Shown: positions 12,001-18,517, counted from the first letter of the stretch. The stretch: 64,000 nt of DNA from Methanobrevibacter sp. (GCF_015062935.1 NZ_SUTM01000003.1:62001-126000); one strand, 5' to 3'. A program made the numbers and translations. Notes: generated by a model from the letters alone, not told the origin.

Positions 12001-12499
12001 CGGAACCTCACTTGCAAACAAAACAATCTACATCGGTTATAATGGAGTAATATTAAACAGAACAACTGATGCAAACGGTTATGCAAGTGTCCAGATTAAT
12101 CTGAAAAACGCAGGCCTCTACACATTTGTACTTGTATTCTTGGATGATGATAATTACAATGCATCTTTGGCTGTACAAAAAATAACCATTAACAAGAAAA
12201 CTACTTCAATAACTGCAAGTGCAAAAACATTTAAGGCAACTGCAAAAACCAAAAAATACACAGTGACTTTAAAAACCATCAAAGGAGCATCCATTGATGG
12301 AAAAACTTACTTGAAAGCAGGTAAAAAAGTCACATTGGTTATTAATGGAAGAATATACACTGCAAAAACCAATTCTAAAGGAAAAGCAACATTCAACATT
12401 AAATTGACCAAAAAAGGTATATTCACAGCTAAAATATCATTTGCTGGCGATGTAACCTACAAATCAACAACCAAAAAAGTAAAAATAACAATTAAATAG
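2..12499 (+). CDS. Giant adhesin-like protein (ALP), 5' end outside window
   Basis: The frame is open from base 2 with no stop, so at least 4165 residues are visible and the real start lies upstream; the GTG at 104 is only the first possible start in view. The protein is a secreted-type surface adhesin of the kind common in Methanobrevibacter. In order it shows Ig-like domains (to about 1170), a very acidic Asp/Glu/Tyr linker (about 1196-1300), right-handed beta-helix repeats with GGAIYN-like motifs (about 1270-3130 and 3720-4690) alternating with Ig-like segments, then a long Ig-like array (6269-11626). The end is a module with a DFTQYACEYY motif and a Lys/Thr-rich C-terminal domain ending in KVKITIK. 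NxT/NxS sequons are abundant. No C-terminal membrane anchor or LPXTG-like signal is seen. Function as host, protist or bacterial cell adhesin is inferred from the family. Confidence 0.9.
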   Translation, partial: GAVATSPKVIALIEECIFINNTGENRHVYSNGFTVAHDTVFEVSDVNLKASTVSYGNDSIIKGTADPGVNIYTLANLTVSGENVTAEIKNNAFTYNAGVLNHGKHTAVLNNIVDMNNNTYLMDSISITFKVNRIGIELNVSVDNITYGETLNIIETLPSTASGRISYQLNGKEYTKDELESLKLDAGKYSLVATYNNEDYAPSSSTINFEVYKANPTISVEDVEVEDNGTVIVNIKTNVPSIYTIEIGDYKTDKYVNGSRAVEIDKIFEPGTYTIKVTSQERVNYKSNSTEATLKVTKNIPVVTLSASNKVTSPNEAIVGVSAPENAVGNITYTITDSNKNIVKTLTQSCRDDLIVSDLDDGDYEINAIFEGDDLYYSTSNIKMAPLSIMRSASNVNILSEDEDDYDDEYYYPFIYQEDEDSDYEYYETLEEAIDAASLMGGIITVRGGTYYYEDGNAGIDIEGEAEITIRAFAGEEVIFDCQHESDFLYLTYDTEVEIIETAPPIPIIYTTEGPTITLENITVINGYANSDGGVIEMDAGTLTLLNCNFYNNEAEYGGVIYIGSVTSDQDADVIAVNTTFINNTARSEGGAIYISEGLEQFVSASFLGCTFLDNYQGEDDERTMNYFAGDAADEIVKKACIFNAKDTVTWSMDKINQTVTVIGTSTDVFDSIVLLYLDHIPLYSIYNNGSQTFNVTFEDVMGGNYTIGVMNDHDLNTYIFKDASFEMRVPNFIISADEVYENLTDAIGNVTDKGIIYANANYHIDENMEIDITKSFTLTNFRDRMVVFDGNSTNWFFTVAEGCNVVIENIEFVDGGIKDHASIENYGSLTLKNCTFTAFETESIIYNSGSLNIIDGVFSLNSINNAIVLNDGELFIDGAEFSSNVINTNSVVYNNGNAEIVASNFTENINNGNGGAIYNKNSLTIKDTVFNENEGINGGAVYNEGTLEVLNSTFEDNTANGYGGAIFNDGEANIANSSFSGSFSAKDGGAIYNNNMLIVNNSTLVANTATGNGGAIYNNKTLKLAESFFGINFAYELANIYNAGDVQEFERNTFDFYDVILYVPDGEYGIPTTITGTLDPQFNMDLQLTLPGFVNYKDANVTITDGIFEYNTGVLPKGAYDVILNEVIYDKNGNVYYGESIRDRLIVNKANVYINLTVDDLILKNSDIGTPVLKINASKNGTFQLLFNNRLSTFTIADSQAEITLDSVGEGNYSVMVVREGDENYNDAANGTTFTVSEYLGNFIVNSTGAKFDTLNLAIQFSRNEDIIYVMEGNYSGPANVGLTISGKKLSIIPIGVVVFDGSYTNSGFLTIDENSDITLEDIVISGFKDRVLHNKGNLTVDECTFANNTLDLTGIIYSENPSGNLKIVESGFYDNKVCQIIYSRSNIIINETIFENNTPFLVSGDLIEIFSSSVKVISTEFVENTFKGAGIFLNRCTDVHINAEFYNNTLEQAIFSYSHYGLNIENSTFTGNTFDHAIYSENSQNTQNIKGSTFTDNTVRNVVYSDDDKLYVIGSTFSANTLSGNGTLYLITKDVTIDDCLFAENKADNYRNIYSSYNPKISNTVFDAINVDYNVSDIDYGHTAKINGTIDIGTNFDFNVNININNNVISVYAVDNKFACSLRDLTGGDYDVVLNAQNRDSNTFVFNQITKTFTVNRIDPGLKVTISNITQGEKLEVNATLINNATDKILYQLDGKWYNKTQLENLTLTHGNYLVAASYGGNKNYYPVGIPIYVEVDKITPKITVSDVEVDYGEDIKIDVSADIADYYTVFIDNGYNESVSLYVDNNAIFTFSSANFKPGRYEIKVYKFETDDYNEAFAYANLTVNKAKGFFNLSKDLITEGENATINVTVPVNAYGNITYKVYDSNMNVVYNITQSCLENLVVPDLAAGQYIVTGTYEGDDYYTANSIVNSSFIFVRGIVDVNITVSNTTYGEDVTVTINSKVDGDYLVYVGTEKMVVTVINGTGNVSVSNLTVGSYAANVTIVDGKYSAFNETVFNVTPKSVSVIVSVEDIFYDEDAVVFVYGEVDGEYIVRVYDQNYTVNVVDGTGNITLYDLGLDKDILVSVTIVNGNYTAYNTTTFNVNKFSTPIELDVATGENNVTMTVTVNDAATGLVKFQVTGPEEYTLYVDVIDGKAVLEDILETGDYTVIATYMGDYRLNTNITYEDFTIRGHIKKDTPISASAEVVGYRVTVTVNVDENATGFVRLAVGGTVANIEVVDGVAKLTTNLLPNSYFVDVTYLGDDDFNMNSTSVSFTVTEISKENTTIDLNIIAGEDTALIIVDLNKSATGLVKFYMVGKETGEEYTMYMDVIDGHVETFTNSIEPGNYTVVATYMGDSVFNTNTTSKDVEILGHIMKDTPIDVTVETNANRVTLTVKVDENATGFVEVKSGLSVSNIALENGESTLTITLPYGSYTLDVTYLGDDNYNKNSTKAEFTLVEPAKENTPISLDVVTDENNVEMTINVDEAATGLVKFQVTGPEEYTLYADVVNGKAVLEDILETGDYRVIATYMGDSRFNTNITSEEFTIAGHIKKDTPISASADVTGNRVKLTVKVDENATGFVKLTVGGTVTNIEVDNGIATLTTTLVPGSYYVDVTYLGDDDYNMNKTSVTFTIVEASKKNTPINLDIDVYEDAALVMVDVDKSATGLVKFYMVGKETGEEYTMYMDIIDGHVETFTNSIEPGNYTVVATYIGDSVFNTNTTSKDVEILGHVMKDTPIDVEVETNANRVTLTVKVNENATGFVEVKSGLSVSNIALENGESTLTITLPYGSYTLDVTYLGDDNYNKNSTKAEFTLVEPAKENTPISLDVVTEENSAVMTVNVDEAATGLVKFQVTGEKEYTLYVDVIEGQAVLEDILDTGDYTVVATYMGDSRFNTNITSEEFTIVGHIKKDTPITASAVVNGNRVTLTVNVDENATGFVKVTVGSTVTNIEVVDGTATLTTVLVPNSYFVDVTYLGDDNYNMNKTSVTFTITDIAKKNTHIDLNIDVYEDAALVMVDINESATGLVKFYMVGKETGEEYTMYMDVIDGHVETFTNSIEPGNYTVVATYMGDSVFNTNTTSKDVEILGHLMKDTPIDVAVETNANRVTLTVKVNENATGFVEVKSGVSVSNIALENGESTLTITLPYGSYTLDVTYLGDDNYNKNSTKAEFTLVEPAKENTPISLDVVSEENNVVMTVTVNEAATGLIKFQVTGEEEYTLYADVVNGEAVLEDILETGDYTVIATYMGDSRFNTNITSQEFTIAGHIKKDTPITASAVVNGNRVTLTVNVDENATGFVKLTVGGTVTNIEVQDGVATLTTVLVPNSYFVDVTYLGDDNYNMNKTSVTFTITDVAKKNTNIDLNIDVYEDTALVMVDLNKAATGLVKFYMVGKETGEEYTMYMDIIDGHVETFTNSIEPGNYTVVATYMGDSVFNTNTTSKDVEILGHLMKDTPIDVEVETNENRVTLTVKVNENATGFVEVKSGVSVSNIALENGEATLTITLPYGSYALDVTYLGDANYNKNSTKAEFTLVEPAKENTTISLDIDTVENNVTMTVTVDDTATGLVKFQITGPEEYTLYADVINGKAVLEYVLLTGDYTVVATYMGDDWYNTNITSEDFTIVGHIKKDTPISARADVSGNRVTLTVNVDQNATGFVKLTVGGTVTNIEVQDGVAKLTTVLVPNSYFVDVTYLGDNNYNMNRTSVTFTITDITKQNTDIDLNIDVYEDTALVMVDINESATGLVKLYMVGKETGEEYTMYMDIIDGHVETFTNSIEPGNYTVVATYMGDSVFNTNTTSKDVEILGHVKKDTPITADVVVDGNNVMITVTVNENATGFVKFTTSGSDIFAEVKDGKAIVTTVLPAGNYTVVAAYLGDEDFNGNETVISFSVAEGEETVVNITVPKDLKEGDNATVKVEIPGATGNVTVIVDGKETVIELVNGSAEVPISNVSGGEHDVVVIYSGDDKHASAYQASTFNVAKKPEKRGTEILAKDFTQYACEYYEGERGRNFTFQLVDLNGTSLANKTIYIGYNGVILNRTTDANGYASVQINLKNAGLYTFVLVFLDDDNYNASLAVQKITINKKTTSITASAKTFKATAKTKKYTVTLKTIKGASIDGKTYLKAGKKVTLVINGRIYTAKTNSKGKATFNIKLTKKGIFTAKISFAGDVTYKSTTKKVKITIK
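6269..11377 (+). repeat. 1074-bp in-frame tandem array of four-Ig-domain modules
   Basis: Within the giant ALP a 358-residue module of four Ig-like domains repeats with an exact period of 1074 bp. Units begin at 6269, 7343, 8417, 9491 and 10565. In the first unit the domains start at 6269, 6539, 6800 and 7082 (90, 87, 94 and 87 residues). The fifth unit has the first three domains; its fourth (11378-11626) is a diverged version. The third domain carries the KETGEEYTMYMD motif and is almost unchanged at DNA level between copies. No insertion or deletion separates the copies, which suggests recent amplification or ongoing gene conversion. Confidence 0.95.
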
Positions 12500-12531
12500 A
12501 AGAGATCACTTTCTCTTCTAACTTTTTTTTT
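12498..12531 (+). terminator. Hairpin and T-run after giant ALP
   Basis: AGAAGAGA (12498-12505) pairs with TCTCTTCT (12512-12519), followed by nine T residues from 12523. The left arm overlaps the TAG stop codon. The second ALP gene ends with the same two arms. Confidence 0.75.
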
Positions 12532-12703
12532 AAGATTTATTTTTTGAATTAGTAATATTTAATCTGATTTTTTAAATTTCACCGGGTTTTCGGCCCAATA
12601 ATAATATACATATATATTGCTTCGTTGATAAATATTGTATTGTATATTTGATTTAATTTAATTTTATTGAAATGGAGTTATTATTTTTCATTAAAATTGA
12701 ACA

Positions 12704-12755
12704 TTATAAATATCTAGCATGTAAAATCATGTTTTTTTTTTCATAATATGGAGAT
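12704..12755 (+). promoter_or_regulatory. Promoter and ribosome binding site of second ALP
   Basis: A TATA-like TTATAAATAT lies at 12704-12713 and a Shine-Dalgarno GGAGAT at 12750-12755, five bases before the ATG at 12761. The 260-bp gap upstream (12500-12760) is otherwise AT-rich with no gene; a small GC-richer patch near 12581-12597 has no clear role. Confidence 0.55.
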
Positions 12756-12760
12756 TTAAT

Positions 12761-15700
12761 ATGAAGGTTAAAAAAACAATAATCTTGCTGACGCTTGTCG
12801 TTTTTCTCGTAAGCCTTGCAAATGTATATGCAGGTGAAATGGATGATGCACTGGCAAGTGAAGATGCAAGTCAAATCGAGGTGTCCTCAACAGTCGAGGA
12901 TAACCTCCAGGCAAGCGAAGAAAATGCTATAGTGGAACAAACAGGTAATCACTATGCAGATAAACTTTCAAGCTCAGGGGAATTTGATGAGCTTCAAAAA
13001 TTAATTGATAATGCTTCAGACAATGGCATAATCAATCTTGAGCATAATTACACCTACGCAGTAGGTACAGACACTATAACTGAGGGAATAAGTATAAGCA
13101 AGAACTTAACAATCAACGGTAACGGATTTGCAATAGACGCACAGGGCAAATCAAGGATCTTCAATATTGACGGCGGCACAAATGTGCTTTTAAACAATAT
13201 CATATTCACAAACGGATTCACTGAGGGCAACGGTGGAGCAATACTTGCATACGGTAACGTGAATATTGCCAGGTCCAGTTTCATCAACAACACTGCCGTT
13301 GACGGTGGAGCAGTTGAGAGTTTCAACGCTAAAATGACTATTTCAGAGTCATACTTCACCTCCAACAATGCAACAGAGTATGGTGGGGCAATCTATAACT
13401 TCAATAGTGACGTTGAGCTGAGTGATTTATATTTTGAAGACAACTATGCAACACAGTACGGTGGAGCAATATATAATTTCCGTGGAAATGTCAATGTTAC
13501 ACAATCACAGTTCACCCGCAATGCTGCCGGCAGTAAGGGCGGTGCAGTCTTAAATTCCTTTGGCAGTGTAAACATTGCTGATGCAAACTTCAGCGAAAAC
13601 ACTGCAGCTGAAGGTGGTGCAGTTTACTTCGCTAGTGCGGATAATGTGACAAATTGTAATTTTATTAATAACACTGCAGGTAAATCCGGCGGAGCAGTAT
13701 ATGTTGATGAGGTTTACAATGCTTCTAAAATCGACTCAACATTCATTGACAACCATGCAAATAACGGTGGAGCAATATACTTCAACGGAGGAATAAGCAA
13801 TGTCACAATCGGCGGAATTTATATAGGCAATGTTGCTCAAAGAGGCGGAGGTGCGATATTTGTGCGTGGAAAATCCATGAACAACAATTTCACTGCTGAT
13901 TTTATAGCTAATGAAGCAAGAGCTGCCAGCGGAGGAGCAATATTCATTTATAATCAGGCTGACAACAACACATTTGAAGGCAGTTACTGGGACAATTACG
14001 CTATCTACGGTGGAGCAATCTTTTTCTACAACAAGGCAAACAGTAATGTGTTTAACAGCGAATTTACAAATAACACTGCTAAATCCTGCGGTGGTGCAAT
14101 CTTTTTCTACAACACTACTGATGGAAATAACTTTACAGGTGATTTTACTGCTAACAATGCTTTAGGTGAGGTTGATGAGAGTGTTGGAAACGGTGGTGCA
14201 ATAACATTTAAGGACACTTCATCCAACAGCATATTCACATGTGACTTTATAAACAACACTGCTAATTTGAACGGCGGGGGCGTAAACTATCGCCAAACTC
14301 CATACAACATTACATTCAACAGCAATTTCATAAACAACACTTCCCCTAGAGGCGGAGGAGTTAATTTCTTCGAAACATTTGAAAATGTAATATTCAATGG
14401 TGATTTCATTGGAAACTCCGCAGTCAAAGGTGGTGCAATCGCTGCTGTTGACGGTATTATTGACTGTGTTATATTCAGCGATAACCGTGCTGAAGAAGGT
14501 GGTGCAGTTTACATTAACGGTACCGGTCAAGTGTCAGACTGTATTTTCACCAACAATACTGCAACTGATGAGTATAGTGGTGGAGGTGCCGTCTACATCG
14601 GTTCAGGTAAGGTGACTAACAGCATTTTCATATCCAACAGGGCAACCAGTGCCGGCAGTCTTGGAGGCGCAGTATTAATTAAAAATTCAGCTAATGTGAC
14701 TGGCTGCAGCTTTGAAGATAACTTCGCAGGCTTTGGCGGAGCTGTCGCAGATGAATTTAATGTTAATGTGAATAATTGTGATTTCACAGCTAACCGAGCA
14801 TCAGTTGAGGGCGGTGCTCTCTATATGGGTTCAGGTAATATTGTAAATTCCAATTTCGCCAACAACAATGCAAGTGATGAGGATAGTGAAGGTGACGGTG
14901 GTGCTGTTTACGTTGACCGCAATGTTACTGTGGTAAATTGTAATTTCACAGGCAATAAAGCTTATAGGGGTTCTGCAATTTACTTCTGGGTTATTGGGGA
15001 TTTCAAATACGTCAGGTCCATTTCCCATTCTACTTTCCTGAACAATAGGGCAAGTATTGATTCTTTATCTCCATTTACTTTAACAGTCAATGAAAATAAT
15101 ATTGAAATCGCTTTTGAGGGTTACGACAACCTTTTAAATGCAATACTGTCCAGAAAGATGAGTGATGTCAACATCACAAACGTTACCTACTGGGGAGCTA
15201 ATGGTGTTGAAAACACAGGGGATGCCACCATTGTGCCTGCCATGTTATATACTGAAGCAGGTCAGAACGTCACAGTTTCAGGTCTTGTTAACTGTGAGCC
15301 TCTAAATCTCAGTGCAGTTACAAATGGGGAAGGCAAAATTGTTTTAAATATTAGCGCAGAGGATAATTATTTCCTCACTGTTCGCCACGACGCAGATTCA
15401 TACTACTCTGAAGGTGAAAAAACATTCACAAACATAGCTTTCAATGTGAATGTTGTCTCTCAGACAACCTCAAACAGGACTGTTAACCTTACTGCAGAAT
15501 CCAATATTTTAAGTGAAGTCATGCCTGGTAACTTGGTATTTATATTGCCGAACGGCACTCAGATTAATGCGACTTACGGCGGTAACGGTACCTGGTGGGC
15601 AATGCATACATTCGATGAATGTGCGGTTTACAAAGTCAATGCAAGCTATGTCGGACTGGACAATGTAGCTGTTAGGAATGCGACTGTTACTGTTTTAAAA

Positions 15701-16555
15701 GCACTTTCTAAATTTTCAGATGTTGTCGTAATGGGTGGTAATGTTACACTGACTTTGTGTGATGAGAACGGAAATCCGATTTCAGGCACAAATATTACAT
15801 ATGCTATAGACGGCGTTTCAAATGCTACTGTCAGTGACGATAACGGATCATTTGTTATTGTTGCAGCTTCCGGAGCTGAAATATTTGTCGATTATGCAGG
15901 CAGTGATGATTATGTCGGGTCTAATATTACAATTAAATTGACTACTCCTCAAAGACAGTCTACAGTTATTGTAGGAGAAGACTTTACACAGTACGCCTGT
16001 GACTATTATGTCGGTGAGAGAGGTAAAAACTTCACAGTACAGCTTACAGATGTGGATGGTAATCCTCTATCAAATAAAACAGTTTATATCGGCTATAACG
16101 GCGTGACCTTAAACAGAACAACCGATGCAAACGGTTTTGCAAATGTTCAGATTAACCTCAAAAACGCAGGTCTTTACACATTTGTTGTTGTATTTTTAGA
16201 TGATAATGACTACAACGCATCCATGAAAGTATTTAAAGTAACTATCAACAAGAAACCTACTTCAATTTCTGCAAGTGCAAAGACTTTCAAGGTCAGTGCA
16301 AAAACCAAAAAATACACAGTTACTTTAAAAACCATTAAAGGAGCATCCATTGATGGTAAAACATACCTTGCATCAGGTAAAAAAGTAACTTTAAAAGTCA
16401 ACGGCAAAACCTATACTGCAAAAACAAATGCCAAAGGTCAGGCAACATTCAGCATTAAAATAACCAAAAAAGGCAAATTCACAGCAGTAATCAAGTATGC
16501 TGGTGACAATACATACAAATCAGCATCCAAAAAAGTTAAAATAACAATCAAATAG
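12761..16555 (+). CDS. Secreted adhesin-like protein with beta-helix repeats
   Basis: This 1264-residue protein starts with a clear signal peptide (Lys-rich start, hydrophobic core about residues 7-20, likely cleavage after the VYA near residue 24). Residues about 75-750 are Pmp-like right-handed beta-helix repeats built on GGAIYN/GGAVY and FxxNxA motifs. Ig-like domains follow, then the DFTQYACDYY module and the Lys/Thr-rich C-terminal domain ending KVKITIK, both shared closely with the giant ALP upstream. It is exported through Sec and probably held at the pseudomurein surface, but no transmembrane anchor is visible. It has its own promoter and terminator, so it need not be co-transcribed with its neighbour. 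Its ligand is unknown. Confidence 0.92.
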   Translation: MKVKKTIILLTLVVFLVSLANVYAGEMDDALASEDASQIEVSSTVEDNLQASEENAIVEQTGNHYADKLSSSGEFDELQKLIDNASDNGIINLEHNYTYAVGTDTITEGISISKNLTINGNGFAIDAQGKSRIFNIDGGTNVLLNNIIFTNGFTEGNGGAILAYGNVNIARSSFINNTAVDGGAVESFNAKMTISESYFTSNNATEYGGAIYNFNSDVELSDLYFEDNYATQYGGAIYNFRGNVNVTQSQFTRNAAGSKGGAVLNSFGSVNIADANFSENTAAEGGAVYFASADNVTNCNFINNTAGKSGGAVYVDEVYNASKIDSTFIDNHANNGGAIYFNGGISNVTIGGIYIGNVAQRGGGAIFVRGKSMNNNFTADFIANEARAASGGAIFIYNQADNNTFEGSYWDNYAIYGGAIFFYNKANSNVFNSEFTNNTAKSCGGAIFFYNTTDGNNFTGDFTANNALGEVDESVGNGGAITFKDTSSNSIFTCDFINNTANLNGGGVNYRQTPYNITFNSNFINNTSPRGGGVNFFETFENVIFNGDFIGNSAVKGGAIAAVDGIIDCVIFSDNRAEEGGAVYINGTGQVSDCIFTNNTATDEYSGGGAVYIGSGKVTNSIFISNRATSAGSLGGAVLIKNSANVTGCSFEDNFAGFGGAVADEFNVNVNNCDFTANRASVEGGALYMGSGNIVNSNFANNNASDEDSEGDGGAVYVDRNVTVVNCNFTGNKAYRGSAIYFWVIGDFKYVRSISHSTFLNNRASIDSLSPFTLTVNENNIEIAFEGYDNLLNAILSRKMSDVNITNVTYWGANGVENTGDATIVPAMLYTEAGQNVTVSGLVNCEPLNLSAVTNGEGKIVLNISAEDNYFLTVRHDADSYYSEGEKTFTNIAFNVNVVSQTTSNRTVNLTAESNILSEVMPGNLVFILPNGTQINATYGGNGTWWAMHTFDECAVYKVNASYVGLDNVAVRNATVTVLKALSKFSDVVVMGGNVTLTLCDENGNPISGTNITYAIDGVSNATVSDDNGSFVIVAASGAEIFVDYAGSDDYVGSNITIKLTTPQRQSTVIVGEDFTQYACDYYVGERGKNFTVQLTDVDGNPLSNKTVYIGYNGVTLNRTTDANGFANVQINLKNAGLYTFVVVFLDDNDYNASMKVFKVTINKKPTSISASAKTFKVSAKTKKYTVTLKTIKGASIDGKTYLASGKKVTLKVNGKTYTAKTNAKGQATFSIKITKKGKFTAVIKYAGDNTYKSASKKVKITIK

Positions 16556-16587
16556 AAGAGACCCTATTCTCTTCTAAACTTTTTTTA
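16554..16587 (+). terminator. Hairpin and T-run after second ALP
   Basis: AGAAGAGA (16554-16561) pairs with TCTCTTCT (16568-16575), followed by a T-run (16580-16587). The arms are identical to those of the terminator at 12498 and again overlap the stop codon. Confidence 0.75.
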
Positions 16588-16684
16588 TTTTAAAGTGTCG
16601 ACAGATTATTTTGATAGTGCCAGGATTTTTTCTTATTTTTCTTGGACATATTTTACTTTAACGTTAACGTTTCGGTTTTTCAGG

Positions 16685-17004
16685 ATGATTTTTTACGAGG
16701 ATATATATCACGACCTAAAAACTAGTCGGGTTTTGATGGATAATAACACATCTGAGGAAAGTAAACACATCTCTGAGGCACATAAAAGCACTATTGAAAG
16801 TTTAAACTATGCTAGAGAGGATTTAGATATTGCCTATTCTAAGTTGAAAGAGACTAACTCTAAGTTAGATAAGACAAACTACGAATTGGATAAGACAAAC
16901 TCCAAGTTAGATAAGACTAATTCTGATTTAGACAAGGCAAACGAAAAATTCGTGATTTGGAAGCTGAAGTGAAAAGGTTGACTGAAGAATTGAATTCTAA
17001 ATAG
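16685..17004 (+). pseudogene. Small coiled-coil protein gene with a one-base frameshift
   Basis: From ATG 16685 (MIFYEDIYHD start) the frame encodes a helical protein with four tandem heptads of the form SKLDKTN (about 16858-16942), and stops at 16972. At the five-A run near 16945-16949 the reading frame appears to slip: adding one A lets translation continue as IRDLEAEV and KRLTEELNSK to a TAG at 17002-17004, keeping coiled-coil character. This is either a real frameshift or a homopolymer error. The open frame also extends upstream to a GTG at 16595, but this part is hydrophobic with no clear ribosome site. A partial second copy of the 5' end lies at 17119-17235. The function is unknown; the gene sits directly after two ALP genes. 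Confidence 0.6.
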
Positions 17005-17178
17005 ATTGTTAATTTTAGAAGGTTATGTTTAACTCCTTAAATATCTTTTTTCGAAAGTTATTTTTCATTTAACTTGAAAATTCTGAAAGTGTTGTCCTTT
17101 TATTTTAATTGAATCCTACTTTTTTATTATTTCCTTCAATGTAATTTACTTTAACGTTGACGTTTCTGTTTTTTTAAT

Positions 17179-17235
17179 ATGATTTTTTATGAGGATATAT
17201 ATCACAGACTTAAAACAAGCCAAGTTTTAACATAG
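17179..17235 (+). pseudogene. Truncated second copy of the coiled-coil gene start
   Basis: ATG 17179 begins MIFYEDIYHRLKTSQVLT followed by TAG at 17233, closely matching the first residues of the coiled-coil gene at 16685. The similarity extends upstream: TACTTTAACGTTGACGTTTC at about 17147 matches TACTTTAACGTTAACGTTTC at about 16654. The rest of the gene is absent, so this is a duplicated and truncated remnant. The remainder of 17005-17257 is AT-rich and shows no gene. Confidence 0.6.
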
Positions 17236-17257
17236 CGGATGTTAAAGTACTTTAAAA

Positions 17258-17653
17258 TCAGTTATCCCATTTTGAAAAGTACCATTTTCCATCAATCTTT
17301 TCAAAATCAACTGTGGTATCCAATGTCCATTTGCCGTTCATACCATAAACCTTAGCGGTTAATGTGACATCAGCAATCAATGTCGGCCTTTCATCATCAT
17401 CCCATAGAATTGTCGGATCAATGATTTCAGATTTATAATAATTCAGAGTTCCATCCATAATTTCACCTATGAACTCCTGTTTAGTCTGCTTTTTGCCTGA
17501 CATATGGATAAGCTCATATTTTTCAGTTAAAATCTCGTTCAGCTTAGCTTCATCCTTATCAATCAATGCCTGCTGAAATTCCATAAACCTATCAATAATC
17601 TCACTGTCAACATCTGAAAATGATTTTTTAGAAATAAGTTCTACATCTGACAT
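17258..17653 (-). CDS. NTF2-like / DUF4440 family protein
   Basis: This 131-residue protein has the cone-shaped alpha+beta NTF2-like pattern: an N-terminal helix (IIDRFMEFQQALIDKDEAKLNEI), then strands around YELIHMSG, a TKQEFIGEIMDG helix and C-terminal strands ending DGKWYFSKWDN. Family members range from small ketosteroid-isomerase-like enzymes to ligand-binding proteins, so no substrate can be named. It is cytosolic and diverges from nadE across about 65 bp, which must hold both promoters. Confidence 0.7.
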   Translation of the reverse strand: MSDVELISKKSFSDVDSEIIDRFMEFQQALIDKDEAKLNEILTEKYELIHMSGKKQTKQEFIGEIMDGTLNYYKSEIIDPTILWDDDERPTLIADVTLTAKVYGMNGKWTLDTTVDFEKIDGKWYFSKWDN

Positions 17654-17718
17654 AATATAATTTATTAATTAATAAGTACATATTATTTTATGTATAAATG
17701 ATTTAAGTTGGTGAAACT

Positions 17719-18507
17719 ATTAGCATAATTCCAGATATAGACTTAGAAAAAACAAAAATAAACCTAGTTGAATTCATCAAATCCAAAGTCAGCGAGTCAA
17801 AAACTGATGGAATTGTCGTTGGTTTGAGTGGAGGAATTGATTCTACCCTTTCAGCATATCTGGCTTGCGAAGCATTGGGAAAAGAGAATGTATTTGGACT
17901 TGTATTGCCATCCGCTACAACACCAACTGAAGATACAGAGCATGGCATTAAAATAGCGCAAAATTTAGGAATCGATTATAAAGAAATAGCTATTGACGGC
18001 ATTTTAAATGAGTTTTTATCAATGACACAACTGGAAGAAAATGCCTTGGCTATCGGCAACCTTAAGGCTAGAATCAGAATGTCAATCATTTATTATTATG
18101 CAAATCAGAAAAATTACCTGGTCAGTGGAACAGGCAATAAAAGCGAAATTCTAATCGGTTATTTTACAAAACATGGAGATGGCGCATGTGACATGGAACC
18201 GATTGGAGATTTGTACAAAATTGAAGTTTTCAAATTAAGTGAATATTTAGGCATTTCCGAAGCAATCCTTGAAAAGCCTCCCCGTGCAGGCCTGTGGAAC
18301 GGTCAAACCGATGAGGATGAAATTGGAATGAGCTATGATTTACTTGACCAGATTCTTTATTTATATACGGAAAAAGATTTAAAAGATACTGAAATAGCTG
18401 AAAAGTTAGATATATCAGTTGATGACGTTGATATGATTATTACAAAGATTATTAGGAGCGAGCACAAAAGTAAAGTTCCTGAAAGCCCTAAAAAAACAAT
18501 ATTATGA
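17719..18507 (+). CDS. nadE: NH3-dependent NAD+ synthetase
   Basis: NadE amidates nicotinate adenine dinucleotide with ammonia and ATP, the last step of NAD synthesis. The PP-loop [12 protein letters not shown] lies near residue 37, with the expected [26 protein letters not shown] and [13 protein letters not shown] motifs. From 17719 the product is 262 residues, a normal family length. The homologous N-terminus ([11 protein letters not shown]) begins just after a TAA at 17704 and has no ATG, GTG or TTG; the first standard start in frame is TTG 17824, inside the PP-loop. ATT 17719 or ATA 17725 after a GGTGA at 17710-17714 is therefore the likely initiator. leuS follows 10 bp downstream, suggesting one operon. 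Confidence 0.88.
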   Translation: MSIIPDIDLEKTKINLVEFIKSKVSESKTDGIVVGLSGGIDSTLSAYLACEALGKENVFGLVLPSATTPTEDTEHGIKIAQNLGIDYKEIAIDGILNEFLSMTQLEENALAIGNLKARIRMSIIYYYANQKNYLVSGTGNKSEILIGYFTKHGDGACDMEPIGDLYKIEVFKLSEYLGISEAILEKPPRAGLWNGQTDEDEIGMSYDLLDQILYLYTEKDLKDTEIAEKLDISVDDVDMIITKIIRSEHKSKVPESPKKTIL

Positions 18508-18517
18508 TGGTGATTTA

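Noticed and set aside
16858-16942. 21-bp tandem repeats as a CRISPR or minisatellite
   Set aside because: They are coding heptads in one frame with no spacers, so they are coiled-coil repeats.
17824-18507. TTG 17824 as the nadE start
   Set aside because: It would remove the helix and strand before the PP-loop that all NadE proteins need; similarity clearly continues upstream.
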